Positions 1 through 11,304 are shown, numbered from the stretch's first letter. The stretch: 64,000 nucleotides of DNA from Plotosus lineatus (GCA_024760905.1 CM045733.1:26930001-26994000), one strand, 5' to 3'. Numbers and translations: made by a program. Notes: generated by a model not told the origin, from the sequence alone.

Positions 1-102
1 GTGCATTCTGCCCTCGCCCAGAGTCAGCTGGGATAGGCGCCAGCCTCCCCTCGACCCTAATTAGGATGAAGTGGTTACACAAAATGTATGAATGAATGAA
101 TG
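1..102 (+). repeat. SINE 3' end, L2-type tail (truncated by window edge)
   Basis: This is the 3' end of the tRNA-derived SINE that recurs through the window. It shows the segment GGGATAGGCGCCAGCCTCCC, then CCTAATTAGGATGAAG and a (TGAA)n run. The rest of the copy lies outside the window. Confidence 0.75.
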
Positions 103-784
103 GACTTCTCGTATCCTATCTGTGGCTACTATAATAACATAACAACAATAGTGATACGTAATCTCAATTCTCATCGAACACGTTGCCAAAATTTAGGATC
201 CACGCAGTCCTTTTCAAATGGCCCTGTAGTGATCAATTTATGAAGTATAAAGTTACCTTAAATTACATAAAGCTAGGTTGTGACATAATTTAAAAGTTAA
301 ATAATAATGCGCCAATGAAAAACCCTATCACAGAGCTGATAATAATGGTCATCATTTTCAATAAAGTGTATCCTGGCAAACCAATAACAGGGAAGTTGAT
401 GTGAGGAAGAAAAATATGAAGAAGACGCAGAAGAATCAGAAAAGGATGAATACAGTTTAAGAAAGTTGTGCTTGTGTGCCCAATAAATATCACAAATCTT
501 TCCAATAACATAATAATGTACTTTAAGAATAGTATAATACACTGATCAGCCATAACATTAACACTATCGGACATCTTGGGGGGGCGGAACTGCATCAGAA
601 ACCTGTTACAAAAGTAACCCAGACACTTGTCTTCATTCTACATGAGGCTGAACACTTGTAAAGCAATTTTGAACGAACATTATCAAGTCATTCCTCCTCA
701 TTCTTGGTTACTATATCTCATTCATATCCTCCCTGTGCCTGCTAGGGGACAATTGAACATTAAACTTGTAGTAGTTTAGTAGTA
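103..784. other. No gene seen; possible Tc1-like TIR scrap
   Basis: AT-rich sequence without a supportable gene. Around 540-575 the words TGATCAGCCATAACATTAA resemble the terminal repeat of a common fish Tc1-like element, but no second terminus or transposase was found nearby. Confidence 0.35.
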
Positions 785-1127
785 GTTTCCTTTCGCCTTT
801 TTCCCTTTTTCAGGGGTCACCACAGCGAATCATCTGATTCACACATTTGATTTGGCATAGGTTTTTATGTCGGATGCTCTTCCTGACACCACCCTTTAGC
901 AAGGGACAGAAACACGCTCACGGCAATGCAGCTACTCTTTATGAAAGTCAGCAATGGCTCTTTTACATGAACCTCTCACCATAGACCAAGAGAGACATGG
1001 CCCGGCTTTGATAAGCCAGTTAGCTGCACTGGGGGGGACAGTGACAACCCTGTGGAGAGTGGGACTTGAACTCCCAACCTTAGGATCAGCGATCTAGCGC
1101 CCTATACCACTAGGCCACCACTGTCCA
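785..1127 (-). repeat. tRNA-derived SINE, RTE-type tail
   Basis: Read on the minus strand it has a tRNA-like head, the common body (AACTGG, CTCTCTTGGTCTATGG, CATTGCTGACTTTC), the GGGCATCCGAC block, and a tail matching the 3' end of the RTE LINE at 13.6-16.9 kb (GATTCGCTGTGGTGACCCC). Confidence 0.8.
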
Positions 1128-1645
1128 GAAACATTAAACTAAAACAAGTAAAACAAAAGATTACCAAGAAAACTGTTCTCATGAACATGATTTCAAGAAA
1201 TTCCAACATATTGCACATTGGAAAAGTGTAATTTTAGATTACATCACTAATTGAAAGATTGTCAGCCAGAGAACTACAACTGGTCCACATTCCAACTGGT
1301 CACTCCTAATAAATCTCTGGCACTGTTTAATCCATTACTCTTTTTAGCTGAGCAATAGAGGGGTCTTCTGTGAGATCATGTCAGATCTTCTCACCTTCAT
1401 TCAACACACTGAGTGCCTCACTTAGCCTAAGAAACCTATGACACACTAGCCAGTCAACTGGTTGTCCTTCCTTGGACTAAGTTTGGTAGGAACTTATCAG
1501 TGCGCACCAGGAACACCCCAGAGGAACATCCTACGAGGTCAGTCGATTTGGAAATGAATAGAAACAGTTTTTTAGTAATTACAATGCAGACATTGTCAAA
1601 GTCATTCATATCCTTATATTTAGATGTTTCAGTATTAAAATAAGG
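1128..1645. other. No gene seen
   Basis: I see no coding exon, repeat family or terminal repeats that I can name in this AT-rich stretch. Confidence 0.5.
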
Positions 1646-1985
1646 GCAGTGGTGGCATGGTGGTAAAGGTGCTGGATCACTGATCCTAAAGTTGGGGGTT
1701 CAACGGATGGGGTGGGGGGGGGTTTCAACGGGGGGGTTTCCCCCCAGAGCAGCTAACTGTGTTATCAAAGGCCAGCCATGTCTCTCACTGTCTATGGTGA
1801 GGTTCATGTCAAAGAACCATTGCTGACTTTTGACAAGAGTAGCTGCAAAGCTGTCAGCGTGTTTCCGCCCTGCGATGGCCTAGCAAGCTGCCCAGGGTGT
1901 ACTCTGCCTTCGTCTGGAGTCCACTGGGATGGGCACCAGCCTCCCCACAACCCTAATTAAGATTAAGCGGTTACAGAAAATGATA
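1646..1985 (+). repeat. tRNA-derived SINE, L2-type tail
   Basis: The tRNA-like head begins GGGCAGTGGTGGCATGGTGG, followed by GGTTGGGGGTTC. Homopolymeric G tracts (1710-1737) interrupt the B-box region. The body runs through to CACCAGCCTCCCCACAACCC and the AATTAAGATTAAGCGG tail. Confidence 0.8.
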
Positions 1986-2012
1986 TTGATGATGATGAAC
2001 AGTATTAAATTA

Positions 2013-2256
2013 TTACCTGGGCAGTACAATGGTGTAGTGGTATGCACATTCACCTCACAGCAAAAAAGCCCTAGGTTTGAGTCTCCTCCATGCCTAGAGA
2101 TGGCATTTCTGTGTGGAGTTTGCATGTGGTTGCATAGTTTTTTTCCCCCTGCATATGCTGGTTTCCTCCAACATTCCAAATACTGTACATGCATGTTAGG
2201 CTAACTAACTGTACCAAATTGCTCATGAGTGTGAACACAGCATGAGTGTGAATGGT

Positions 2257-2331
<75 letters not shown>

Positions 2332-2455
2332 TGGCCCTGTGATGGACTGGTCAGCTGTTCTGGGTGTACCTTGCCTTTGACCAGAGTCATCTGAAATAGA
2401 TTCCAGCCTCAACACAGCCATTTTGAAATAAGACAGTTCCACAAATAAATAAATG
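2013..2455 (+). repeat. Teleost tRNA-derived SINE, third family, with internal (TG)n
   Basis: Starts GGGCAGTACAATGGTGTAG, has a degenerate B box (GGTTTGAGTCTCC), then TTTCTGTGTGGAGTTTGCATG. The end is GTGGCCCTGTGATGGACTGG and an (AATA/AATG)n tail. A 70-bp TG tract has expanded in the middle. It belongs to the widespread fish SINE type that begins GGCGGCACGGTGG. Confidence 0.75.
2261..2330. repeat. (TG)35 microsatellite
   Basis: A pure TG dinucleotide tract inside the SINE at 2013-2455. It replaces the short TG-rich stretch normally found in this SINE family. Confidence 0.95.
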
Positions 2456-2870
2456 AATGAAAGACTAAAGGAAGGAATAAAGGAAATACATGGATCCCTC
2501 ACTTTCTGCGGTTCATTGGGACCGAGAGCCCCACGCAACCATTGAAATCCGCGAAGTAGGATCTACCCCCCCCCCCCCGACTGACGTATACGTATATGTA
2601 TATGTGTATATAATATCAATAAATACATATTCGATGCTATAAATGCTTATAATAACAATTAAACCTTTAAAAATAATGCATTAGATGTAAATAAAATATA
2701 AATACACACACACACATACAGTCGCGCGTGGACGCTGATGCACACCTCACAACAATGTAACTAGTTTTGATGGAAGATTTTGGATTGTTTTTTGCTTTGT
2801 GTTGATTTAGGGTTTTTTTTTTTGTATAATTGGCCTTGTTTTTGTGTCATTTTTTTAATTCGATGAATAT

Positions 2871-3006
2871 GTCCTTTCGGCTTTTCCCTTCAGGGGTCGC
2901 AACAGCGAATCATCTGCCTCCATCTCACCCTATCCTCTGCATCTTTTTCTCTTACACCAACTGCCTTCATGTCCTCCTTCACCACATCCATGAATCGTCT
3001 CTTTGG
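2871..3006 (-). mobile_element. RTE (Expander-like) LINE 3'-end fragment
   Basis: The minus strand matches the last part of the RTE copy at 16719-16860: it encodes KRRFMDVVKEDMKAVGVR, then RWRQMIRC, followed by the terminal GAAGGGAAAAGCCGAAAGG. The copy is heavily 5'-truncated. Confidence 0.8.
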
Positions 3007-3369
3007 TTTATATATATATGCCCCTGGTAGGGTCACCCAAGGCAAACAGGTCCGGGGTGAAGGTCCAGACAAAGTGCGATTCAAAACAGACCCCTAAGAC
3101 ATGAGAAAACAACAGAGGAATCAGTCTCCCTTGCCCGGACGCGGGTCACCGGGGTTCCCTCCTGGAGCCAGGCCCAGGGGAGGGGCTCGAAGGCGAGCGC
3201 CTGGTGGTCGGGCTTATGCCCATGGAGCCTGGCCGGGCCCAGCCCGAAAGGAGACATGGGTCCGCTTCTCCCATGGACCCACCACCCGTGGGAGGAGTTT
3301 TAGGGTCGGGTGCAGTGTGAGTTGGGTGGCAGCCGAAGGCATGGGTTCTGGTCGGACTGATCCTCGGTT

Positions 3370-4085
3370 GCTTACTCTGACCTTCGGGACATGGAATGTC
3401 ACCTCTCTGGCGGAAAGGAGCTCGATTTGGTGCGTGAGGTGGAGAGATACCGACTAGATATAGTCGGCTCACCTCAACGCATAGCTTGGGCTCTGGAACC
3501 ATCCATCTCGAAGAGGCTGGACCTTCTTCTATTCTGGAGTTGCTCATGGGGAGAGGCAGCGAGCCGGGTGTGGGTATTCTTGTTGCCCCCGCCTCGGTGC
3601 CCAAATGTTGGGGTTCTCCCCGGTTGACTAAAGGGTAGCTTCCTCCGCTCGGTGGGGGCGGGTCCTGACTGTTATTTGTGCTTATGCACCAAATGACAGT
3701 TCAGAGTACCCACCCTTTTGGAGTCTTTGGGGGTGTTGGAGAACGCTCCTCGGAGACTCGTTGTCTTGGGAGACTTCAATGCCCATGTGGGCAACGATAG
3801 TGTGACCTGGAAGGGTGTGATCGTAGGCACGGCCTCTCCAGTCTGAATCCGAATGGTGTGTCGTTGTTGGACTTCTGTGCTCGCCATAGTTTGTCTATCA
3901 CTTAACACCATGTTATCAACATAAGGGTGTCCATAAGTGCACTTGGCACCCAGGACATCCCTAGGTCGCAGTTCGATGATTGACTTTGTAGTCGTGTCAT
4001 CATCGGACTTGCACCATATGTTCTGGACACTCGGGTGAAGAGAGGAGCTGAGCTGTCTAACCGATCACTACCTGGTGTGAGTTGG
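3370..4085 (+). pseudogene. Rex3-like endonuclease region, frameshifted
   Basis: The frame starts with TFGTWNVTSL (about 3379-3408), the usual first strand of RTE endonucleases, then switches frame to give REVERYRLDIVGS. Further on, the DNA around 3755-3795 still encodes [11 protein letters not shown], which holds the catalytic Asp/Asn pair of APE-type nucleases. SMIDFVVVSSDL is recoverable near 3975-4015. Frameshifts separate these blocks. In intact relatives this domain nicks target DNA for target-primed reverse transcription. It is upstream of the RT remnant in the expected order. Confidence 0.7.
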
Positions 4086-4899
4086 CTTCGGGTGGTGTGG
4101 GAGGTTGCCTTCCAGACCTGGCAGGCCCAAGCGTGTAATCAGGGTCTGCTGGGAACGCTTTGGCGGAGCCCCTGTCCGAGAGGCCTTTAACTCCCACCTC
4201 CGGCAGAGCTACAACCACGTTCGAGGAGGCGGGGACATGGAATCTGAATGGGCCATGTTTCGCGGCTCTCCATTGCTGAGGCGGCAGCCCATAGCTGTGG
4301 GCCGTAAGGTCGCCGGTGCTTGTCGTGGCGGTAATCCCAACCTGGTGGTGGACACCTGCGGTGAAGGGGGCCGGCCCAGCTGAAGAAGGAGGCCTATCGG
4401 GTTTTATTAGCCTGTGGGACTCCTGAGGCAGCAAACGGTACCGCAGGCCAAACGTGCTGCAGCCGAGGCTGTCGCAGATGCAAAATCTCGGGCGTGGGAG
4501 GAGTTCGTGAGGGCCTGGAGAGTGATTATCGGTTGGCCTCAAAAGGTTCTGGGCCACCATCCGATCGCTCAGGAGGGGGAAGCAGTTCTTCACAAACACT
4601 GTTTACGGTGGAGGTGGGGAGCTGCTTACCTTGACTGGGGATGTTGTTGAGAGGTGGAGGGGAATACTTTGAGGACCTTCTCAATCCCACCAACACGCCT
4701 CCGTGGAAGAGGAAGACCCTGGGGGTTCGGGTGAGGGTCCGCCCATCACTGGAGTGGAGGTCACTGAGGTTGTCAAAAAGCTCCTCGGTGGTCGAGCTTC
4801 GGGGTTGCACGAGATCCGCCTGAATACCTCAGGACTCTGGATGTTGTAGGACTGTCTTGGTTGACACGCCTCTGCAACATCGCTAGTCATCGGGGGCTG

Positions 4900-6245
4900 T
4901 ACCTCTGGATTGGCAAACTGGGGTGGTGGTCCCAATTTTTAAGAAGGGGGACCGGAGGGTGTGTTCCAATTATCGGGGAATTACACTCCTCAGCCTACCT
5001 GGTAAAGTCTATGCAGGGTATTACTAGAGAGAGGATCCGACCGATAGCCTCGAACCTCGGATTCAGGAGGAACAATGTGGTTTTCGGCCCTGGCCGCAGC
5101 ACTCTTGACCAACTCTATACGCCCACAGGATTCTGAGGGGGCATGGAGTTTGCCCAATCTGTCCACATGTGCTTTGTGGATTTGGAGAAGGCTTTCAATC
5201 GTGTCCCTCGAAAGATCTTGTGGGGCGTGTTCGAGTAATCTGGCGTTCCGGATCCGTTACTCTGAGCTATTCGGTCGCTGTATCACCGAGCCAGAGTTTA
5301 GTCCGTATTGGTAACAGCAGCTCGGATTCAAGCTCCGGTGGGAGTTGGAGTCCGCCAAGGCTGTCCTTGTCACCGATTCTGTTCATAATTTTATGGACAG
5401 AATTTCTAGGCGCAGTCGAGCGATGAGGGGTTCTGGTTCGTGGCCATCGGATATCATCTCTGCTTTTGCGGATGATGTTGTCCTTGGCTTCATCAAGTCG
5501 GGCCCTCCAGCTCTCATTGGAGCGATTCGCAGCTGAGTGCGAAGCAGCCGATGAAGATCAGTACCTCCAAGTCCGAGGCCATGGTTCTCAGTCGGACAAT
5601 GGTGGAATGCACCCCTGGGTCGGGATGAGGTCCTGCCCCAAGTGGAGGAGTTTAAGTATCTTGGGGTCTTGTTTGAGTGAGGGAAGGATGGAGCGAGAGA
5701 TCGACAGACGGATCGCTGCAGCCTCTGCTGTTAAGCGGTGCCTGTACCGGTCCGGCCGTGGTGAAAAAGGAGCTGAGCCGCAGGCTTAAGCTCTCAATTT
5801 ACCAGTCGATCTACGTTCCAACCCCCACCTATGGTCACGAGCTTTGGGTAATGACCGAAAGAACAAGATCACGGATACAAGCGGCTGAAATGAGCTTCCT
5901 TCGCCGGGTGGCGGGTTCTCCCTTAGAGATAGGGTGAGAAGCTCCGCCATCCGGGAGAGCTCGGAGTAGATCCGCTGCTCCTCCGCATTGAGAGGGGCCA
6001 GTTGAGGTGGCTCGGGCATCTGGGTTAGAATGCCCCCGGACGCCTCCCTGGTGTGTGGTGTTTCGGGCATGTCCAACCGGGAAGAGACCCCGGGTCGACC
6101 TAGAACACGCTGGAGGGATCTATGTCTCTCGGCTTGTCTGGGACCGCCGGTGTCCCCCCGGGAGAGTTGGAGGAAGTGGCTCGGGAGAGGGATGTCTGGA
6201 CCTCTTTGCTAAGGTTGCTGCCCCCGCGACCCGACCCCGGACTAA
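4900..6245 (+). pseudogene. Rex3-like reverse transcriptase and C-terminal region, frameshifted
   Basis: Recognisable blocks in order include VVFGPGRSTLDQLYT (about 5078-5122), CFVDLEKAF (about 5170), SPILFII with MDRISRRSR (about 5365-5420), FADDVVLG (catalytic ADD box, about 5464-5490), LERFAAECEAA (about 5515), MEREIDRRIAAASAVKR (about 5688), LSIYQSIYVPTPTYGHELW (about 5792) and RSRIQAAEMSFLRRVAGSP (about 5869). The C-terminal part includes RPRTRWR near 6090. These sit in several different frames, so no functional polymerase is encoded. This is the most complete Rex3-like copy here; another fragment is at 56.6-57.0 kb. Confidence 0.75.
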
Positions 6246-6265
6246 GCGGAAGAAGATGAGATGAT

Positions 6266-6268
<3 letters not shown>

Positions 6269-6315
<47 letters not shown>
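6269..6315. repeat. (AT)n tract after the Rex3-like 3' end
   Basis: A pure AT dinucleotide run directly follows the GATG-type LINE tail. Confidence 0.9.
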
Positions 6316-6320
<5 letters not shown>

Positions 6321-6377
6321 ATCACGATGCACTGAAGCCCCATGAATTGAAGCACGAAGTAGCGAGGAATCCCTGTA

Positions 6378-6751
6378 ATACTGAAGTCCCAACAGTGATA
6401 ACCTCAATGATAATATTCATTTTCATTAAAGACTAATAACAGCTACACAGATAAACAGCAGTAATGAAGCACAGATAAACAAGAAAACAGAACTGATTGT
6501 TGTTCCTAATAAGATGAGAGTACCTCAGTACACTTTAGCTGATTGCGGTTCATTTTACCTCTTTATACCAAATTAGATGACCAAACTTTAAACACTTAAA
6601 TTATCGGTGTCTCCCTTAGTTGCTGAAACTGTGGCACAACATTCTGAGTTTAAAATGATGAAACTGAACAATAATTCAGTAAGAGTATAACATTTACTCA
6701 CTCAAAAATTGCTTGGTTCTATTCGGGTTGATCAGCTAGTGCTGGATGAAG
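6378..6751. other. No gene seen
   Basis: AT-rich sequence right of the pogo-like element; no repeat family or exon recognised. Confidence 0.5.
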
Positions 6752-7010
6752 GCAGGGTACACCTTTAACAACTGGCCAGACTCACACACAACCATTCATA
6801 CTCACACCCAGGGGAAATTTGGAACAGCTCATTAGAATAATGTGTATGTCTTTGGATTGTGGGAAGCAACCGGTTTACTTGGGGGAAACTGACACAAGCA
6901 GGGGTAGAACATGCAAGCTCCATACAGAAATGCCCAGCCCAGGACTCGAACCCAGGACCCTCTTGCTATGAGGCGGACATGCTAACTACTTTGTCACTGT
7001 ACCATTGAAC
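6752..7010 (-). repeat. Teleost tRNA-derived SINE, third family
   Basis: On the minus strand it reads through a degenerate head (GGTACAGTGACAAAG) and CCTGGGTTCGAGTCCTGGGC, a good B box, then TTTCTGTATGGAGCTTGCATG. It is the same family as 2013-2455, in the opposite orientation and without the TG expansion. Confidence 0.75.
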
Positions 7011-7936
7011 AGCAGATTAGAACAAGAAGGAAATGTTTTCGACAGCACTGGAATTTTATTCACAACACAGGCATGCAGTCAGATAAACCTGTCGTGCATA
7101 CTGTCAAGGGCAATCATGACGTCCCATGCCTGACACTAAACTTTTGTTTTGGAAAAAACACCTCAGGCTAACAGTTAGCCTGTACTGACAATGCCTAGAT
7201 GTAGTGCTGTGTGCTGGTCGTGCTTGGTTTGGTTCTTCCCACAACTATTGCTGCCTACAATGACTTCCTTGTAGCTAAATTTGCATCTTAATATTGGCTG
7301 TAATTTCCCACCAATGGTCTGCTGTTTCCTAAAGACTTTATAGCTGAGTCACTGTTGAAGAATTGCCAGAATGTGATTGCTCGGGTGAGCAATGCCATAC
7401 TTATTTCAGCAGTACTGCCTGCCAAGCATGACAATGAATCAATCAAATACTACTTGTTAGCCTGAACCCTCTGGTTATAGGGATATTTGATTTGTCCTCC
7501 CTTGGGTAACCATGAAAGGCTCTTGATATCGGAAAGATACGATACCAGGCGATCTCTACACTGAAAGAGGGTTATAAGTAGCAATCCAAAAGCTGAAAAG
7601 CACAACTATGGAATAGTTTCAAAACTGAAAGTGTCAGCACATCAAAACAACTGTCTTGAGTTTTTGGAAATTATGACAGCATTAAAGTGTAGTGTTCTCA
7701 ATGATCCCTAAGAACAAAAAGATGGCACAACTGGGGACGTTCCTGATCCAGAATGAGGTATGGAGGTGGAGTTTTCACTGGATAACTTTTGCCAAATTTT
7801 ATTTTCATTCTGCCCACTTTCCCTTCATCCTGTCACATCATTCATGCGAACCTGTCGTAGCCTGTTTTTATGGTGTAGTTGACATGTTAGCTGCTTAAAA
7901 AAAGGAAGGGGGGGGGGTGAACACAATTTAAAGGCC
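7011..7936. other. No gene seen
   Basis: I could not assign this stretch to a repeat family or a coding exon. Several short open frames exist but none has a recognisable protein signature. Confidence 0.45.
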
Positions 7937-8222
7937 GTGGGGCTGGTGGTGTCGTGGTTAGGGTGCTGGGCTCATGATCAGGAGGTTTTGTGTTCAAATT
8001 CCAGTTAGACCCCCACTGTGCTGAGACCCCTGGGCAAGGTCTTAACCACAAGTGTGCCTCTGTTCACCCAGCAGTATAAATGGGTACCAGTAAAATATAC
8101 TGGGAAGGTAACCTGGGATGGACTAGTGTCCCATCCAGGAGAAGTTGTACTCCTAGTCACTTCACGCTATGGAAACCGGGGATAAGCACCAGCCTGATGA
8201 GTCACTATGGCTCCCTTATTTT
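7937..8222 (+). repeat. tRNA-derived SINE, second family
   Basis: The head GGGGCTGGTGGTGTCGTGG and the degenerate B box TGTTCAAATTCC are followed by the body words CTGGGCAAGGTCTTAACC, CAGTATAAATGGGTACC, GATGGACTAGTGTCCC and ACGCTATGGAAACCGGGG. A better-preserved second copy of the family lies inverted at 39488-39790. Confidence 0.75.
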
Positions 8223-8837
8223 ACCATTTAAAGGCCCACTTACCTAAACACATAGCATACATCAACAGGCAAGCTAGTCTCATGGAGATGAGAAAAGTTT
8301 CAGAAGTCTCACTCGTAATGAGAATAAAGCTAACCAATCAAAGCCCTTTGTTCTCCTTGGTGAGATATTCTGACTGATTAAGCAATCCACACTTCACCAG
8401 TGAGAGAAATAGAGAGAAAGTCATGCACAGGAGGACTCTTCACTCCTCACTCTTAATTGCTGTTCCCCCGCAGAGCAGAAAAGGTTCTGTAGTTCCTAAT
8501 CATATCCAAACACAAGTGCTATTAAAAATGAGGTCAAGTTATTTTAAGGGGTTAGCCTTGCCTATGAATTTAATATCCTGTAAAAAAAAAAATATCATAA
8601 TCCTGTCCTGTGTGCACTAACATCTTCTTGGTTTGGAGAATGTTGAAATAAATAAAGTAATAAAATAAAAGTGCTCTAGTCAACTTGAAATACTGTATAC
8701 AGTATTATTTTCACGTGAACCACAACAAGAGAATGTGTTTATGACAGTGCTGTAGTGACATTTGAGGTCAAGTCACCAACTGCTTTCAGTTTTCGGACAA
8801 ACAAGAAAGATAAAACTGATTTAGTCAGGTTTACATG
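8223..8837. other. No gene seen
   Basis: AT-rich sequence with no supportable exon, repeat family or RNA gene. Confidence 0.5.
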
Positions 8838-9172
8838 GTCTCGTGGTATAGGGCGCTGGATCGCTGATCCAAAGGTTGGGGGTTCGAGTCCCACTCTCCA
8901 CAAGGTTGTCACTGTCCCCCCCAGTACAGCTAACTGGGTTATCAAAGGTGGCCCATGTCTCTCACTGTCTATGGTGAGAGGCATGTAAAAGAACCATTGC
9001 TGACTTTCGTAAAGAGGAGCTGCAAAGTCATCAGCGTGTTTCTGTCCCTTGCTAAAAGGGTTGTGACAAGAAGGGCATCCGACGTAAAAACCTCTGCCAA
9101 ATCAAACGTGCGAATCAGATGATTCGCTGTGGCGACTCCTGAGTAAAGGGAAAAAGCCGAAAGGAAGACAAA
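8838..9172 (+). repeat. tRNA-derived SINE, RTE-type tail, well preserved
   Basis: The head TGGTCTCGTGGTATAGGG (A-box-like) and GGGGGTTCGAGTCCCAC (B box GGTTCGAGTCC) lead into the body and the block GGGCATCCGACGTAAAAACC. The tail is GATGATTCGCTGTGGCGAC followed by GCCGAAAGGAAGAC. It is one of the best copies for defining the SINE consensus. Confidence 0.85.
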
Positions 9173-9311
9173 CAGACAGACATGGTGTTCAGATAAATGT
9201 AAGTAATTATGCAAATATATTCAACTTGCCCTCTTCACAACACTGTTGCCATATAGTGCAGCAATTTCTTTTACTTGTTTAACTCAATAATTTCTAATTA
9301 ATTTGTATAAT

Positions 9312-9530
9312 TATTCATTCATTCATTCATTTTATGTAACTGATTAATCCTAATTAGGGTGACAGGGAGGCTGGCACCCATCCCAGCTGACTCCTGGCGA
9401 GGGCAGAGTACACCCTGGACGGCTCGCCAGGCCATTGCAGGGCAGAAAGACGCTGACGGCTATGCACGCTGACAAAAGTCAACAGTGGTTCTTTTACATG
9501 CCTCAAACCATAGACAGTGAGAACCACTGA
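9312..9530 (-). repeat. SINE fragment, L2-type tail
   Basis: The minus strand ends in (ATGA)n after AATTAGGATTAATC. The body GGCTCGCCAGGCCATTGCAG is present but the tRNA head is missing. It faces the next SINE piece head to head. Confidence 0.75.
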
Positions 9531-9573
9531 GGGTTTGTATAATTAATAATCATTAATTTATCAATTACTGATA

Positions 9574-9800
9574 GCAAAGTTGGGGGTTCAAGCCCCACTG
9601 TCAATAGGATCCCATTGCTGTCCCCCAGTGCAGCTAACTGGGTCATCAAAGGCGTGTGTTATAGCCCTGCGATGGCCTGGCGAGCTGTCCAGAGTGTAGT
9701 TTGCCCTTACCCAGAGTTGACTGAGATGGGAACCAGCCTTACTGTGCCCCTAATTAGGCTGAAGCGGCACAGAAAATGAATGAATGAATGAATTAATAGT
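9574..9800 (+). repeat. SINE, L2-type tail, internally deleted
   Basis: Contains the B box GGGGGTTCAAGCCCCAC and GTGCAGCTAACTGGG. It then jumps directly to the CCCTGCGATGGCCTGGCGAG segment and the (GAAT)n tail, so the middle of the body is deleted. Confidence 0.75.
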
Positions 9801-9959
9801 TTTCATTTGATATTCATTCATTTTTTTGATAAAAATGGCAAATATCAGAATTTCTCAGTCCTTTTTCCCCTTGAACCATCTCCATGTTTTTTATATATAT
9901 ATATATATATATATAATTTTTTTTTTACACAGTATGGGAAAGCAGAAAAGCCAAGCAGC

Positions 9960-10375
9960 TTTATTAAGTGACTTGCTTTTATATACTGCCCCCTACAGGG
10001 TAGTTTTGTTGTTTGCTTCAGATTTTTTCCAACCTATTCACTTACAAAGTTCTAGGTTGCAAATGTTACAAATCTATCTTAAGGGGAAAGGCTTAGGTAT
10101 AATAAAAATCAAAAGGTTCCAAAAATTGTCATTTACTGGGAACATAAATGCAAGAGTAGGGTTCAGCAGAGTAGAGTTGGGAAGGGATTCCCTATCATGG
10201 GCCTGGAGAACCTCCTGCCTTGCAAATTATATACAGTATATATATATATATATATATTTTGTTGTTGTTCAAAGCACACCTAATTTTAATTTATTTAGCT
10301 AATTACCAGAACTTCGTGACTTGAGTGGGTGTGACCTATTTCGGAAAGCACTAAAATGTACAGGACAGGGGTCCT
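9960..10375. repeat. Interspersed repeat, family shared with 38765-39130
   Basis: Both copies share TTAAGTGACTTGC, ATACTGCCCCCTA, TTACAAAGTTCT, GGTTCCAAAAATTGTCATTTA, AGAGTAGG, CCTTGCA and AGAAAGCACTAAAATGTACAG-like words in the same order. This looks like a non-autonomous DNA element, but I see no clear terminal repeats. A (TA)n tract sits at 10231-10257. Confidence 0.65.
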
Positions 10376-10402
10376 CTGAGATGGATTAATGAACTTCAGA
10401 GA

Positions 10403-10526
10403 GTCTGTCTCCTTTCGGCATTTTCCCTTTTACTCAGGAGTCACCACAGCGAATCATGTGATTCGCACGTTTGATTTTGGCAGAGGTTTTTACGTCGGAT
10501 GCCCTTCCTGTCACAACCCTTTTTAG
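10403..10526 (-). repeat. SINE fragment, RTE-type tail
   Basis: Only the 3' third is present: read on the minus strand it has AAAAAGGGTTGTGACAGGAA, the GCATCCGACGTAAAAACCTC block and the GATTCGCTGTGGTGAC tail. Confidence 0.75.
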
Positions 10527-11123
10527 CAGTATGGGGTAAAAATCACATTTCAGCGAATCCTGACAAATAGTCAATGGATTTCATTTTTGAGATCTTAGGT
10601 GCATTAAGACAAAAGGCTGCTTCATCACTCTTTTGATTTTTAATAAAGTGAATAGCAGTAGATTATCTTAATCCATGACACACAATGCAGTTTACCAAAT
10701 ATATAGTTTTACCTGTTTAAGTAGCTAAAAACTAAGGATCAGTAAGAGCAGAATGACTGGCATTCTAGAATCAGCATGTGTACCTCAGCAAAAACACAGA
10801 CCGGGGTGGGGGTGAGGTATGCTCATAACACTGTAATGGTAAAAGAAGAATTTTTTTAGTGTTGAGTGAAATCAGGAAATCTGGCATGAATGACTATGGC
10901 TTTATAACTAAAAGGAGAGAACCAGAAGGAAGACAGACATGAGGTCACAGTAAACCGTCAGGCAATCATTCACTTCACTGCCAAAAGTCTTTTACAATGT
11001 ATGTATGTTCAACAAGGCACTAAGGTTCTGTCTCCTTTTTTGCATTACTCATTCTGAGTGCGGTTTGTAACACAATTGACAATAATATACTCCTTGATAT
11101 ATGTATGTATATATATATTCGGT
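10527..11123. other. No gene seen
   Basis: No exon or named repeat recognised. Confidence 0.5.
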
Positions 11124-11195
11124 GTGAGGCATGCAAAAGAACGATTGCTGACTTTCGTCAAGAGTAGGCTGCATAGCCGTCAGCGTGTCTCTATA
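11124..11195 (+). repeat. SINE body fragment
   Basis: Contains GGTGTGAGGCATGCAAAAGA, GATTGCTGACTTTCGTCAAG and GCATAGCCGTCAGCGTG, the central part of the common SINE. Head and tail are both missing. Confidence 0.65.
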
Positions 11196-11304
11196 AATTA
11201 TAATATTGTTGTTGTTATGAGAACTAGTCTCTCCTGGTTTAGAAATGTTATTTATTTATTTATTGATATTTATAGCTGTAAACAATTATTTTTTTGTATG
11301 TTCT

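Larger units (their letters stand above)
3022..6268 (+). mobile_element. Rex3-like RTE-clade LINE, near full length, decayed
   Basis: The 5' UTR begins GCCCCTGGTAGGGTCACCC. It is followed by an apurinic-type endonuclease region, a reverse transcriptase region, the C-terminal region and a GATG-repeat 3' end (GAAGATGAGATGATGAG) running into (AT)n. Rex3 elements are RTE-clade LINEs that copy their RNA into DNA at a nicked target and end in GATG repeats. The length of about 3.2 kb fits an almost complete copy. Reading frames change repeatedly, so it is inactive. The family call rests on recognition of the protein remnants and the tail; a search of a fish repeat library would decide it. Confidence 0.75.
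2489..6375. mobile_element. pogo/Tigger-like DNA element hosting RTE and Rex3 insertions
   Basis: The left end CATGGATCCCTCACTTTCTG and the right end (reverse complement CAGGGATTCCTCGCTACTTC) form imperfect terminal inverted repeats, each flanked by TA (2487-2488 and 6376-6377). TA target duplication and such ends are typical of pogo/Tigger elements. No transposase remains. Nearly all of the interval is an inserted RTE 3' fragment and a Rex3-like LINE, so the original element was short, probably a MITE. Confidence 0.65.

Noticed and set aside
2071..2538. Long minus-strand open reading frame containing a Thr-His run
   Set aside because: It is read through a (TG)n microsatellite inside a SINE; no protein signature outside the repeat.
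3101..3457. Plus-strand Gly/Arg-rich ORF at the Rex3 5' end
   Set aside because: It is the GC-rich 5' UTR of the Rex3-like LINE running into the endonuclease start; not a separate gene.
7692..7898. Plus-strand 68-codon ORF
   Set aside because: No recognisable domain, no splice context, and codon content unlike a conserved gene.
8838..8905. tRNA-like sequence with a good B box (GGTTCGAGTCC)
   Set aside because: It is the head of a SINE: the same sequence followed by the same body recurs more than ten times, with no proper acceptor stem or anticodon loop.
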